The notes under the pieces were generated by a model. It was not told the DNA's origin, made no database searches, and saw nothing but the letters and a program-made list of their open reading frames with translations. 64,000 bases of DNA, from assembly GCF_030325625.1 (NCBI RefSeq), contig NZ_JACAIS010000009.1, positions 1 to 64,000 of the forward strand. The letters are read 5' to 3'. Of the stretch, positions 56,130 to 64,000 are shown one piece after another. The stretch's first letter is position 1, and each line of letters opens with the position of its first letter. The position numbers and the translations under genes are program-made. The DNA is from Sphingobacterium sp. N143 (GTDB lineage Bacteria > Bacteroidota > Bacteroidia > Sphingobacteriales > Sphingobacteriaceae).

Positions 56130-56829
56130 AACGTGTCTTTCGTTCCATAATAAATTCTGCAAATTCCCAGTCCAATGGTTCATCTATCTCCAAGCCTGAG
56201 ATTTCATCCACTTCATACGCAATTGTCTTATTGGCATAAAAAGTATGTTTTTTCAAAAAATTTTCCCATCTACAGATATAAAATCCTCCTGAGGGAGTTA
56301 TCTCTTTAACAAAGTTCTGTCGACCTACTTTTTGGAGGTCATTGATATTAGAACAAAACTCGTCTAGATATTTGGCTTCTGTCTGCACAAAGACCCTAGC
56401 GGGTCTCTGTTCTTTAACAGCAACAACACCATGTGCTTCCAGATCTTTATCTAACTCCTCTATCGCGGCATCTATATCAGTTACTTTAATGAATGGAGAG
56501 GTTGGCTCTAATAAACCGACATAATCGTATTGCAAATTTCTTTCCTGAGCAAATTGCATTGCATGCAATACTACATCATTGGAGCTGGCATTATCTGCAG
56601 AAAGTACTTCTGGCCTTAAGAAGGGGACTTCTAATCCATACACCGTCGCGATATCTCTATACGCTTGTGAATCTGTGCTTAGCCAGATGTCGTGTGTAAA
56701 AGAACTATCTTTAGTGGCTAAGAATCTATGAATCAATAAAGGATATCCTCCAAGATCTTTAATATTCTTATCTACAATAGATTTAGAGCCAGATCTCGCA
56801 GGAATGATCCACAAAATTTTTTTTCTCAT
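56116..56829 (-). CDS. legF: CMP-nonulosonate cytidylyltransferase (LegF/NeuA-like)
   Basis: A 237-residue enzyme: IPARSGSKSIVDKNIKDLGG (nucleotide-binding motif), LSTDSQAYRDIA, RPEVLSADNASS, LLEPTSPF and EIDEPLDWEFAE (metal-binding area). It activates the free nonulosonic acid to the CMP form. The frame's first codon is TTG (56835); the ATG at 56829 is preferred. It lies 2 nt after ptmE and in the context of LegB and LegC genes, so CMP-legionaminate is the most likely product. Confidence 0.87.
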   Translation of the reverse strand: MRKKILWIIPARSGSKSIVDKNIKDLGGYPLLIHRFLATKDSSFTHDIWLSTDSQAYRDIATVYGLEVPFLRPEVLSADNASSNDVVLHAMQFAQERNLQYDYVGLLEPTSPFIKVTDIDAAIEELDKDLEAHGVVAVKEQRPARVFVQTEAKYLDEFCSNINDLQKVGRQNFVKEITPSGGFYICRWENFLKKHTFYANKTIAYEVDEISGLEIDEPLDWEFAEFIMERKTRYDEL

Positions 56830-56831
56830 TT

Positions 56832-57881
56832 TCAAAATTTAATATGCTTAATATCTTCCTGTGCCTTCTTAAAATCTTCGTGCTTCCCAATATCCAACCA
56901 GTAGCCATTGATCGGGTAGGTCACCAGTTTTAGATCCATCTCTATAATACGATCCATTAAATCCGTGATATCGAAAAATTGATTTTCCGGAATCATGGCA
57001 AGCAAGTTTTTCTTTAAAATATAAATACCCGCATTTGAATAATAGGTATATCTAGGTTTCTCCTTTAGGGATTTGACCGCGTTACTTTCATTCACTTCCA
57101 ACACTGCATAAGGCACGTCCACATGATAGGACGTTGTAGCAACAATCATATCCGCATTGGTCTCTTGATATGTTTTGAAAAAATCATTGAAATCGATATT
57201 TGTTAACAGATCAGAGTTCATGATAATGATATCCTCATGGTCAAAATCTTCAACAAGTAAAACCGACCCTATGGTCCCCAAAGGCTTGGTCTCCCGCACA
57301 TAGTTGATTCGGATTTCCTTTTGGCTACCATCACCAAAATACTGCTCAAGTTGCTCTCCTAAATAATTTATACTGATATTAATGGTACGAACACCCACCT
57401 CTTTTAGTCTATCAATATTATATTCAATAATCGGCTTTTCACCAACAAACAGTAATGGTTTAGGTGTCTTCTCAGTCAAGGGACGTAAGCGTTTTCCTTC
57501 CCCCCCAGCCATCAACACTGCATCAGCAGGGATGAGAGTCTTCCGTTGACTAAAATCAAGGATATCAGTAATTTGCTTCTCCCCATTAACAATTGGAATA
57601 ATCTTTAAGTGATTTTTCCGAAACCGTTCCAACTTGTTAAGATCGTATTCTCGTTCACGAATAAAAACCGGATTGGGCTGGACAAAGTCTAATAAATTGT
57701 TTTCAAAATCCAAACCTCGTATAAATCCACGACGCAGATCACCATCAGTTAAAGAACCTAGCAATACTTTTTGTTCATCAACAACAAATAAAATCGAAGA
57801 TGGCGAAATAAGGTCCAACTTAATCAAGGCATCTCTAATGGATAAATCTTGATTGATAGTATGTTTCTCTACAATATTCAT
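56832..57881 (-). CDS. ptmE: Sugar-phosphate nucleotidyltransferase with CBS pair (PtmE-like)
   Basis: Residues 1-115 form two CBS motifs (SILFVVDEQKVLLGSLTDGDLRRG; KIIPIVNGEKQITDIL) and residues 118-349 an NTP-transferase domain with VLMAGGEGKRLRPLTEKTPKP and MNSDLLTN. PtmE of Campylobacter jejuni has this arrangement and makes GDP-GlcN, feeding the GDP-sugar legionaminate route. If the parallel holds, LegB-LegC-LegG here act on GDP- rather than UDP-linked sugars. It overlaps the 2-epimerase gene by 4 nt. Confidence 0.85.
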   Translation of the reverse strand: MNIVEKHTINQDLSIRDALIKLDLISPSSILFVVDEQKVLLGSLTDGDLRRGFIRGLDFENNLLDFVQPNPVFIREREYDLNKLERFRKNHLKIIPIVNGEKQITDILDFSQRKTLIPADAVLMAGGEGKRLRPLTEKTPKPLLFVGEKPIIEYNIDRLKEVGVRTINISINYLGEQLEQYFGDGSQKEIRINYVRETKPLGTIGSVLLVEDFDHEDIIIMNSDLLTNIDFNDFFKTYQETNADMIVATTSYHVDVPYAVLEVNESNAVKSLKEKPRYTYYSNAGIYILKKNLLAMIPENQFFDITDLMDRIIEMDLKLVTYPINGYWLDIGKHEDFKKAQEDIKHIKF

Positions 57882-59032
57882 ATTAAATTGTAAAATTTTT
57901 TAATGGCCTTAAGTTCAAGATGAGCGTCCATTATTGCAATAATCTGTTCAGCAGCACCGCCATTATCATAGGGAGATTCTAGATTATTTAAGCTCACTTG
58001 GAAACTGTCTGCCTTGATTATATCAAAAGCCTTCAATATTTCATTTTCGTCACATGAGACATTGACCACACTTGCAGCCTGTATACGCCCTCGTTGCCTG
58101 TCACCAATATTTATTGTCGGTGTTTTTAGAGATGGAGCTTCTAAAATACCACTCGAGCTATTTCCTACTATCGCAGTACAAAACTTGACCAGAGATAGGA
58201 ATCTTAAGGTGCCCAGTGAAGCGTACGATATCGCTTTGCAGGGATTGTCAGCAACATAGTTGTCTATCATTTGATTAATCACTCTCCCATCAGTATCGGC
58301 ATTGGCTTTTGTAAAAACAAAAAAACTATCCTCTTGCAGATCTATCGCCCGCAATAAAATCTGAAATTGTTCTTCAGAACTTATTTGCCCTAGTGTCTCT
58401 GGATGAAATGTTACTTGATAGTTATATGTTTTGAATCTGATATTTAATGCAGTTTCTAATTCTTCTCTTGTTAATAGGTTTAGATTTTTAATGTTATCCA
58501 AACCAATTGCACCTACATTGAATACTGCATCAGGACTCTCCCCCATTTGGATCACGCGATTCCTATATTCTTGCGTTGAGGTGAAATGTAAATGGCTCAA
58601 CTTTGTTATGGCATGTCTAATTGCATCATCATAGGCACCTTCTGTGATTTCTCCACCATGGATATGGATTATAGGAATTTTAAACATTGTAGCAGCAGAG
58701 GCTATAGCCAACATTTCATAACGGTCACCTAAGAGAACTAGCATATCAGGTTTAAGCCGTGGAATGATATCTGCCATACCATGCAGGGCTAATCCCATTG
58801 TCTTCACAATCCCTGTTGAGGTATCAGAGGATAGTAGAATTTCCAGCTTTTCATCAATAAAAAAACCATCGGCCTCTATTTGCTTATATGTAAACCCAAA
58901 CTCAGATGATAAGTGTGTTCCTGTCGCAATAATTTGCAAGGTCATCCTATCAGACTGATCAATTAAATTCATTAAAGGCCTCAACAGGCCGTATTCTGCC
59001 CGCGTAGCCGTAACAACACAAATCTTTTTCAT
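57878..59032 (-). CDS. legG: Hydrolysing nucleotide-sugar 2-epimerase (LegG/NeuC-like)
   Basis: A 384-residue GT-B-like epimerase: VTATRAEYGLLRPLM at residues 6-20, LGDRYEMLAIASAA, HIHGGEITEGAYDDAIRHAI and VGNSSSGILEAPSLKTPTINIGDRQRGR (partial quote of motif), all family hallmarks. It removes the nucleotide and inverts C2, giving the 2,4-diacetamido-mannose precursor. Start adjacent to the stop of the synthase gene (no gap). Confidence 0.9.
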   Translation of the reverse strand: MKKICVVTATRAEYGLLRPLMNLIDQSDRMTLQIIATGTHLSSEFGFTYKQIEADGFFIDEKLEILLSSDTSTGIVKTMGLALHGMADIIPRLKPDMLVLLGDRYEMLAIASAATMFKIPIIHIHGGEITEGAYDDAIRHAITKLSHLHFTSTQEYRNRVIQMGESPDAVFNVGAIGLDNIKNLNLLTREELETALNIRFKTYNYQVTFHPETLGQISSEEQFQILLRAIDLQEDSFFVFTKANADTDGRVINQMIDNYVADNPCKAISYASLGTLRFLSLVKFCTAIVGNSSSGILEAPSLKTPTINIGDRQRGRIQAASVVNVSCDENEILKAFDIIKADSFQVSLNNLESPYDNGGAAEQIIAIMDAHLELKAIKKFYNLI

Positions 59033-60037
59033 CTAAATTTCGATTAGATCATCCTCTTCAAAATTTCGAATTGCTATTTTGCCTATAATTTCATCCCAGC
59101 ACATAGGTGAAATCCCGCTTCCTGGTCTCTTGACCGTCAAGTTATCTTCCGACAGCAATTCGCCTTCCTTAATGCTCCTTGCTGCAACAATGCTTTTGCG
59201 TGCAACTGCGATATTTTTTAATTCAGATTGGGAAGGGACTTTCAGACCGTCCCCTTTCATAGCAAGCTCAATATTTCGTATTGCAGCAACCATCCTAATT
59301 AGCTCTACTGGTTCCAGCGAAGCTGCGTGATCGGGGCCTGACATTGTTTTATCCAATGTAAAATGTTTTTCAATAACCGTAGCTCCTAAAGCAACTGCTG
59401 CAACCGGAACCTCGATTCCCAAAGTATGATCGGAATAACCAACCTCCGTTTGAAATTGTTCCTTAATAGCCAGCATGGCTCTTAAGTTAACATCTTCCAT
59501 CGGTGTAGGATATTCGGTATTGCAATGTAAAATTGTTATGTCAGTAATTCCTTCTGCCTTGAGAACGTTAACCGCAGCTGAGATATCATCCATAGTTGAC
59601 ATCCCCGTTGATAATATTACTTTTGAAAATAATCTTGCTGCTTTCCTTAAATAAGGGAGGTTGGTTATTTCCCCAGACGGGATTTTTACTAACTCTAATC
59701 CTATATCACTCAAATATTGCAATGAGTCCAAATCAAATGCTGTTGAAAAAAATTGTACTCCCTTTTCATGACAATAATTTATTAGCGTTTCATGATCATG
59801 AATTGAAAGTTCCAGTTTTTTCAACATACTAAATTGAGAATCTTCTTCGCTTCCAGTATTCTGAATTTGGTATTCCGCTTTCTTCGCCTCCTTAGAAACT
59901 AATTTTTCTGCTTTGAAAGTTTGAAATTTAATAAAATCTACTCCAGCCTCAACAGCAACGTCAATAAGCTTAATCGCATTATTGATGTCGCCATTATGAT
60001 TCACTCCCGCTTCTGCAATAATCAACGTTCTTTCCAT
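59033..60037 (-). CDS. legI: Nonulosonic acid synthase (LegI/NeuB-like)
   Basis: A 334-residue PEP-dependent condensing enzyme: AEAGVNHNGD at residues 8-17, KFQTFKAE, STAFDLDSL, KIPSGEITN, LHCNTEYPTP, VGYSDHTLG and EKHFTLDKTMSGPDHAAS form the TIM barrel. The C-terminal SAF/antifreeze-like domain ends with RPGSGISPM. NHNG and CNTEYPTP are the Neu/Leg-type rather than the Pse-type variant. With LegB and LegC in the operon, legionaminic acid is the likely product. It shares the A of TAATG with the upstream gene. Confidence 0.92.
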   Translation of the reverse strand: MERTLIIAEAGVNHNGDINNAIKLIDVAVEAGVDFIKFQTFKAEKLVSKEAKKAEYQIQNTGSEEDSQFSMLKKLELSIHDHETLINYCHEKGVQFFSTAFDLDSLQYLSDIGLELVKIPSGEITNLPYLRKAARLFSKVILSTGMSTMDDISAAVNVLKAEGITDITILHCNTEYPTPMEDVNLRAMLAIKEQFQTEVGYSDHTLGIEVPVAAVALGATVIEKHFTLDKTMSGPDHAASLEPVELIRMVAAIRNIELAMKGDGLKVPSQSELKNIAVARKSIVAARSIKEGELLSEDNLTVKRPGSGISPMCWDEIIGKIAIRNFEEDDLIEI

Positions 60038-60663
60038 TACTTAAGTTTTTTTGCAGGGTTGCCAACCCAAATTTCATCATTAGGAATATCATGCAAAACT
60101 ACACTCCCAGCTCCGACAATAACATTCTCACCAATGGTTACCCCTTGCTTTACAACCGAATTTGCGCCTATAAAAGTGGATTCTCCAACAGTAACATTCC
60201 CAGCCAAAATAGCTCCGGGACCTATATGTACATGATCTAAAAGAATACATTCATGCTCAATCACACAGGCAGTATTTAAGATGCAATTGTTACCTATCCT
60301 TGCAAAAGCATTAATGATACTATTCACGGCAAAAAAATTTCCTACTCCTACAGAAGAATTTGTACTGATATATGCCGAAGGATGGGTAATTGAAACCAAT
60401 TGTTTATCCTTCGAGATAACAAGATTGGCAATCTTTCTTCTAATCTGATTGTCACCAATTCCAACAATAAAATTATTAACATTATTCCAGTTAAAATATT
60501 CACTACTTTCATCCCCCAAATATTTTAACTTATAAGGGTTAAAACTTTTTTCCTCACGTTCACAATAATGGGACACTAATACCCCAGCTTCATTCGCTGC
60601 ATCCAAAACAACCAATGAATGACCAGAATAGCCAATTATCGCAATATCTTTATTATCGTACAC
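60037..60663 (-). CDS. NeuD/PglD-like sugar O/N-acetyltransferase
   Basis: An N-terminal Rossmann-like part (IAIIGYSGHSLVVLDAANEA) and a left-handed beta-helix acyltransferase domain with hexapeptide repeats (from IGNNCILNTACVIEHE to GENVIVGAGSVVLHDI), ending IWVGNPAKKLK, are typical of PglD/NeuD. In this operon it probably acetylates the 4-amino group of the sugar made by LegC (the LegH step). No ATG is available: the likely start is GTG at 60663 (or TTG at 60681), both inside legC. Confidence 0.82.
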   Translation of the reverse strand: MYDNKDIAIIGYSGHSLVVLDAANEAGVLVSHYCEREEKSFNPYKLKYLGDESSEYFNWNNVNNFIVGIGDNQIRRKIANLVISKDKQLVSITHPSAYISTNSSVGVGNFFAVNSIINAFARIGNNCILNTACVIEHECILLDHVHIGPGAILAGNVTVGESTFIGANSVVKQGVTIGENVIVGAGSVVLHDIPNDEIWVGNPAKKLK

Positions 60664-61795
60664 TACTTGGTATATTAACAATACGTTGCTCTAAAAATTC
60701 AGCATTGATTTGCTCATCACGATGGCAATGCTGATACATTGGTAATCGGTAAGTCAGTGTCCATATTGGACGCGTCATAATTCCCTTTTCGTTTGTCTCT
60801 TTCAAAAAACTGTCACGTTCTGATCGATCGCCTAATTCCACACACATCAACCAATAATTTGCTTTGGTTTCATTTATTTCAGTTCTGAAATTTACGCCAA
60901 TCGATTTGAAGAATTCTGTATACCCGCCTGCCAATTTTCGTTTATCTGCTAAAAATGATTCCAGCATTTCCATCTGAGCACAAGCAAGGGCTGCGTTCAA
61001 ATTTGGCATTCTATAATTATAACCTATTTCATCATGAAAAAACTCATAGGGATGTGGTCTCTTCGCCGTTGTTGTCAGATATTTGGCTCTAGTCCCAAGT
61101 TCAAGATCATTCGAAACGATCGCACCACCTCCTCCGCAAGTAATCGTCTTATTTCCATTAAAGGAAAAACAACCAACTTGGCCAAGCGTTCCAGTATGCT
61201 TTCCTTTATAATAACTACCCAAGGATTCTGCTGCATCTTCCACAACTGGAATTTTCCAGGCTGAACAAATGGTCATCAGCTCATCCAAATGGACAGGAAA
61301 TCCAAAGGTATGCATAGGAACACATGCTGAAATCTTATTCCCCGTAAATTTATTATAACATCCATCTTCTCGCAACTCGGCATAATTTTCCAGGAACCGT
61401 CGAACAGCTCGCGGTGATAATCCCATTGTATCAAGATCAACATCCAAAAAGACCGGAGTGGCACCATTATAAGCAATAGCATTTGCGGTAGCAATAAAAG
61501 AAAGTGCTTGTGTAATGACTTCATCACCCTTAGCAACCCCTATCAATCGTAACGCAACTTGTAAGGAGGCCGTTCCATTAACGACAGCAACAGTTTTTCC
61601 CGCTCCTGTAAAATGTTCCATCTCACGCTCAAATCGGTCCACATAAGCTCCCACTGAAGACACAAATGTTGAATCTATTGTATCTAATAAATATTCTTTT
61701 TCATTCCCCCGAAACCTGGGTTCATGTAAAGGAACAAACTTGTCTGTATGATACTGCTCTCTTACAAAAGAGACAAACTGATTTATACTTTCCAT
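60653..61795 (-). CDS. legC: Nucleotide-sugar 4-aminotransferase (LegC-like, DegT family)
   Basis: A 380-residue DegT/DnrJ/EryC1 PLP enzyme: FVSSVGAYVDRFE, VNGTASLQVALRLIGV, VEDAAESLGSYYKG, and the PLP Lys in SFNGNKTITCGGGGA (about 213). GYNYRMPNLNAALAC follows. LegC converts the 4-keto-6-deoxy intermediate into the 4-amino sugar. It starts 2 nt after the legB stop. Confidence 0.9.
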   Translation of the reverse strand: MESINQFVSFVREQYHTDKFVPLHEPRFRGNEKEYLLDTIDSTFVSSVGAYVDRFEREMEHFTGAGKTVAVVNGTASLQVALRLIGVAKGDEVITQALSFIATANAIAYNGATPVFLDVDLDTMGLSPRAVRRFLENYAELREDGCYNKFTGNKISACVPMHTFGFPVHLDELMTICSAWKIPVVEDAAESLGSYYKGKHTGTLGQVGCFSFNGNKTITCGGGGAIVSNDLELGTRAKYLTTTAKRPHPYEFFHDEIGYNYRMPNLNAALACAQMEMLESFLADKRKLAGGYTEFFKSIGVNFRTEINETKANYWLMCVELGDRSERDSFLKETNEKGIMTRPIWTLTYRLPMYQHCHRDEQINAEFLEQRIVNIPSSVR

Positions 61796-61797
61796 CT

Positions 61798-62985
61798 TTA
61801 CATTTTAGCATCTAAGTATCGTCCCATTTCCTTATGCCCAAAATCTGGAAGCATATAGAAAAATAAATCAACAATCTCATTTTTCGTCCATTTGCGATTA
61901 TCTTTCATCATTAAAATAGCGTCTTCAAAGTTATTCAACTTTTCCGTCTCCACATTTAACTCGTTTTTTATAATCCCGAGGTTTTCAAAACGTCCCATGT
62001 CTAAAACCTCCTTATCGGTAAAAAACTCCTCAAAATCTTTTTCACCGGTAGTATCACTAACAGTAAACAAACAAGGCCATTTACCTTTTTGTGGCAGGGT
62101 ATTCATTAGAGCTCTTGCTTCATCCTCGCTGTCACAATAATGCGGTTCATAGCCCTTTTCCTGTAGATATTTAATAGCAATATCAGCGAAAGTTATCAAG
62201 TGCAAGTTTTCATTTAGCTTAGGGAAAAAGATGTCTCTATTTTCACCAAATATGCAAGACATCAAACAAAGTTCTCCGGACTCCTTAGGAATAACAAAAT
62301 ATCTTTTGATATCATTGGGAGCTACAATTGGTTGTCTTTTTTCTATTCTTTTATTAAAACCATGTAACAATGACCCATCTGAAAACGCTACATTTGCAAA
62401 TCTTGCCGTCGAAATCACAATATCTTTACTTCTCCGCATCAAAAACATTTCCATTATTCGTTTGGAAGCCCCCATCATATTTACAGGGTTAGCAGCTTTA
62501 TCCGTTGATACACAAAAATATTTCTTAACACCTTTTTTTGCGGCTTGGTTAAGCGTTTTATCTGTATTAAATATATTTACGTCGATCATACGCATCAAGG
62601 TATATGGATCTTTCTCGCTACGAACATGTTTTAGAGCAGAAAGATTTAGCACATAATCGTAGGCCCCGTCTGCTTCCCAAAAAGCATCATATTCTATAGA
62701 ACCTATATCTAATGCAAAAGTCTGAAAGTCCCCATCTATATAGCCAAAAGAACTTCGAATATCACGCACCAATTCAACCAAATTATTTTCACTGATATCA
62801 ACCACATGTAATTTAATTGGCTTCCGCTTAAAAATTTCTTTGACAGTAGCTTGACCGATGGATCCTGCTCCTCCAATTACCAAAAATCGAGATTGAGAAA
62901 CAATTTCAGTTAATCTCAATTCATAAGCATCTACATCATTCTTAAATAACTCTTGATTTCTTCCTACAAGTTTTAATATATCCAT
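61798..62985 (-). CDS. legB: Nucleotide-GlcNAc 4,6-dehydratase (LegB-like)
   Basis: An extended SDR of 395 residues: IGGAGSIGQATVKEI (about 36-50), LNLSALKHVRSEKDPY, the variant active site VSTDKAANPVNMMGASKR (M-x3-K in place of Y-x3-K, as in the FlaA1/WbpM/LegB group) and DIKRYFV. LegB makes the 4-keto-6-deoxy-GlcNAc nucleotide. The frame reaches back to 63039, inside wzz, but ATG 62985 (MDILKLVGRNQELF) gives the family N-terminus and an 8-nt gap. First gene of the legionaminate block. Confidence 0.9.
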   Translation of the reverse strand: MDILKLVGRNQELFKNDVDAYELRLTEIVSQSRFLVIGGAGSIGQATVKEIFKRKPIKLHVVDISENNLVELVRDIRSSFGYIDGDFQTFALDIGSIEYDAFWEADGAYDYVLNLSALKHVRSEKDPYTLMRMIDVNIFNTDKTLNQAAKKGVKKYFCVSTDKAANPVNMMGASKRIMEMFLMRRSKDIVISTARFANVAFSDGSLLHGFNKRIEKRQPIVAPNDIKRYFVIPKESGELCLMSCIFGENRDIFFPKLNENLHLITFADIAIKYLQEKGYEPHYCDSEDEARALMNTLPQKGKWPCLFTVSDTTGEKDFEEFFTDKEVLDMGRFENLGIIKNELNVETEKLNNFEDAILMMKDNRKWTKNEIVDLFFYMLPDFGHKEMGRYLDAKM

Positions 62986-62993
62986 GGTGATCT

Positions 62994-64000
62994 TTAATTC
63001 GCAGTTACACTTGTATACAATCTTCTTACTGTAAACCAAATCATGGTCAGGAGCCCAAGCAAAAATGCTCCTATAACAGGAGCTTTAATAAATCCAACCT
63101 TTTTCTTTTCTAGCGGATAAACTGGAGTATCCACGGCCTGGATTAAAGGGGCTTCCTTCATGAGCGCCATTTTTGACATCTCAAGATGTTGGACCAATTG
63201 TCCTAAAATAGCCTTATTCGTTTCAGCTGAAAATTGGGACCTTTGAGAAGGAACTATACGCTGCACCTGTCTCGTTGGGTTTAAATTTGGCGTAGCATCT
63301 ATCGCCGCCGCTGCCGTACTGATACTCCCATACATGACTGCTCTTACCGAATCCGTCTTATGTTGCAATATCTCAATATTGTTTAATGATTTCTTTGTCT
63401 TTGTTGCCAGGTAAAATGCATTAACCTCGTTTACAAGGGCTTCATTAAATTCCTTTGCAAAGATCTCATCTTCGGATTTTACATCAACTTTTATAATAGA
63501 TAGTTTTGAGCTCGGTTTAGCAACAGATAGGCTACCTTTATTGATATCTTTAATTATTTTTTGCAAGATACTATCTCTATCTCTTTGAAGATTACCTTGA
63601 TTACTTCTTCTGAAATCAATTCCCATCAAGGACGGTTTTTTAGACTTCCAATCCTTTTTCATTTCGCTTACCTCTAAATAGCGATCTATTAAAAGCTTGG
63701 AACTATCTTTTTTTAAAGGTGTCAGCAATGCTGCTTCCAGCATCTTACGGGACTTATACAATTCCAAAAGATTATCTCCTTGAAAGATTCCTCCACTGCT
63801 TCCGCCCAAATCTATTCCCACCATTGCCGCAACACCAGCATATTGTCCTAATCCACTCGCTTTTTCTCCAGACTCCAAAACAAATGTAGTAGTTGCAGTA
63901 AATATAGGTTTTGTAAATTTTGCATATAAAAGTCCGAGGCCAGCACCGATAAGTCCAGCAATAACCAGAATATGCCATTTCGAAATAAAATACTTTATCC
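62994..64000 (-). CDS. Wzz-like chain-length determinant, 5' end beyond window
   Basis: The C-terminal part of a Wzz-type protein, with the frame open past the last base of the window. The visible N-terminal portion includes a transmembrane helix (HILVIAGLIGAGLGLLYA) and FVLESGEKASGLG. After a long periplasmic coiled region comes a final helix (APVIGAFLLGLLTMIWFTV) and then the end of the protein. There is no kinase domain, unlike Wzc at 23867, so it belongs to the simple Wzz kind and likely serves locus B. Confidence 0.82.
   Translation of the reverse strand, partial: IKYFISKWHILVIAGLIGAGLGLLYAKFTKPIFTATTTFVLESGEKASGLGQYAGVAAMVGIDLGGSSGGIFQGDNLLELYKSRKMLEAALLTPLKKDSSKLLIDRYLEVSEMKKDWKSKKPSLMGIDFRRSNQGNLQRDRDSILQKIIKDINKGSLSVAKPSSKLSIIKVDVKSEDEIFAKEFNEALVNEVNAFYLATKTKKSLNNIEILQHKTDSVRAVMYGSISTAAAAIDATPNLNPTRQVQRIVPSQRSQFSAETNKAILGQLVQHLEMSKMALMKEAPLIQAVDTPVYPLEKKKVGFIKAPVIGAFLLGLLTMIWFTVRRLYTSVTAN

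Noticed and set aside
59033..60037. Pseudaminic acid synthase (PseI)
   Set aside because: The motifs AEAGVNHNG and CNTEYPTP are of the Neu/Leg type, and LegB/LegG/PtmE-like partners are present while PseG/PseH are not seen.

Overview
The window comes from a member of the Bacteroidota, most likely a Sphingobacteriaceae relative of Sphingobacterium. The signs are gliding/type IX secretion genes (gldL, gldM, gldN, gldK), a SusC/SusD pair, a TonB receptor with a DUF4249 lipoprotein, Bacteroidetes-type promoters (TTTG, 17 to 21 nt, TAnnTTTG), weak Shine-Dalgarno signals and dense same-strand polysaccharide operons. Family names rest on reading motifs in the sequence; no database search was run.

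Left arm (1-14127). An IS3-family transposase remnant, cut by the window edge and carrying one in-frame stop, is followed by a thioredoxin-fold (TlpA/ResA-like) exported protein. Next come an outer-membrane beta-barrel protein, a TonB receptor with DUF4249 lipoprotein, and a minus-strand Sus-type operon: SusC, SusD, exo-alpha-sialidase, PKD/LamG lipoprotein. This operon looks built to bind and release sialic acid from outside glycans.

Middle (14327-23734). After a membrane-anchored endonuclease/phosphatase-family protein lie the type IX secretion core genes in an unusual arrangement: gldL-gldM on the plus strand, gldK-gldN on the minus strand about 2.5 kb away. Two uncharacterised nucleotidyltransferases sit between the pairs.

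Right arm (23867-64000). About 40 kb of minus-strand genes encode surface polysaccharide synthesis. They form two complete Wzx/Wzy-type loci in tandem. Locus A (44087 down to 23867) has an HTH/nucleotidyltransferase-like regulator, UDP-GlcNAc 4-epimerase and 6-dehydrogenase (giving UDP-GalNAcA), Wzx, an asparagine-synthase-like amidotransferase, Wzy, a beta-helix protein, three GT4 glycosyltransferases, a PaaK/CapK-like enzyme, a fimbrillin-like lipoprotein between transcription units, an epimerase/reductase, a WecA-like initiating transferase, a WxcM-like cupin, Wza and a Wzc tyrosine kinase. Locus B (64000 down to 47012) has a Wzz, a nine-gene CMP-legionaminic-acid type pathway (LegB, LegC, NeuD-like acetyltransferase, LegI/NeuB, LegG/NeuC, PtmE, LegF/NeuA, a class III aminotransferase, a PtmA-like SDR), a candidate nonulosonate transferase, Wzx, a GT-B-like protein, Wzy, a GT2 and a second WecA-like transferase. 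Between the loci are a DnaQ-like exonuclease, two tandem cytidylyltransferase paralogues and mannose-1-phosphate guanylyltransferase.

The most interesting points are a nonulosonic acid pathway and a sialidase utilisation locus in the same window, the split type IX secretion genes, an unassigned protein with sialyltransferase-like motifs inside the legionaminic operon, and an amidotransferase lacking its glutaminase half beside GalNAcA synthesis genes.
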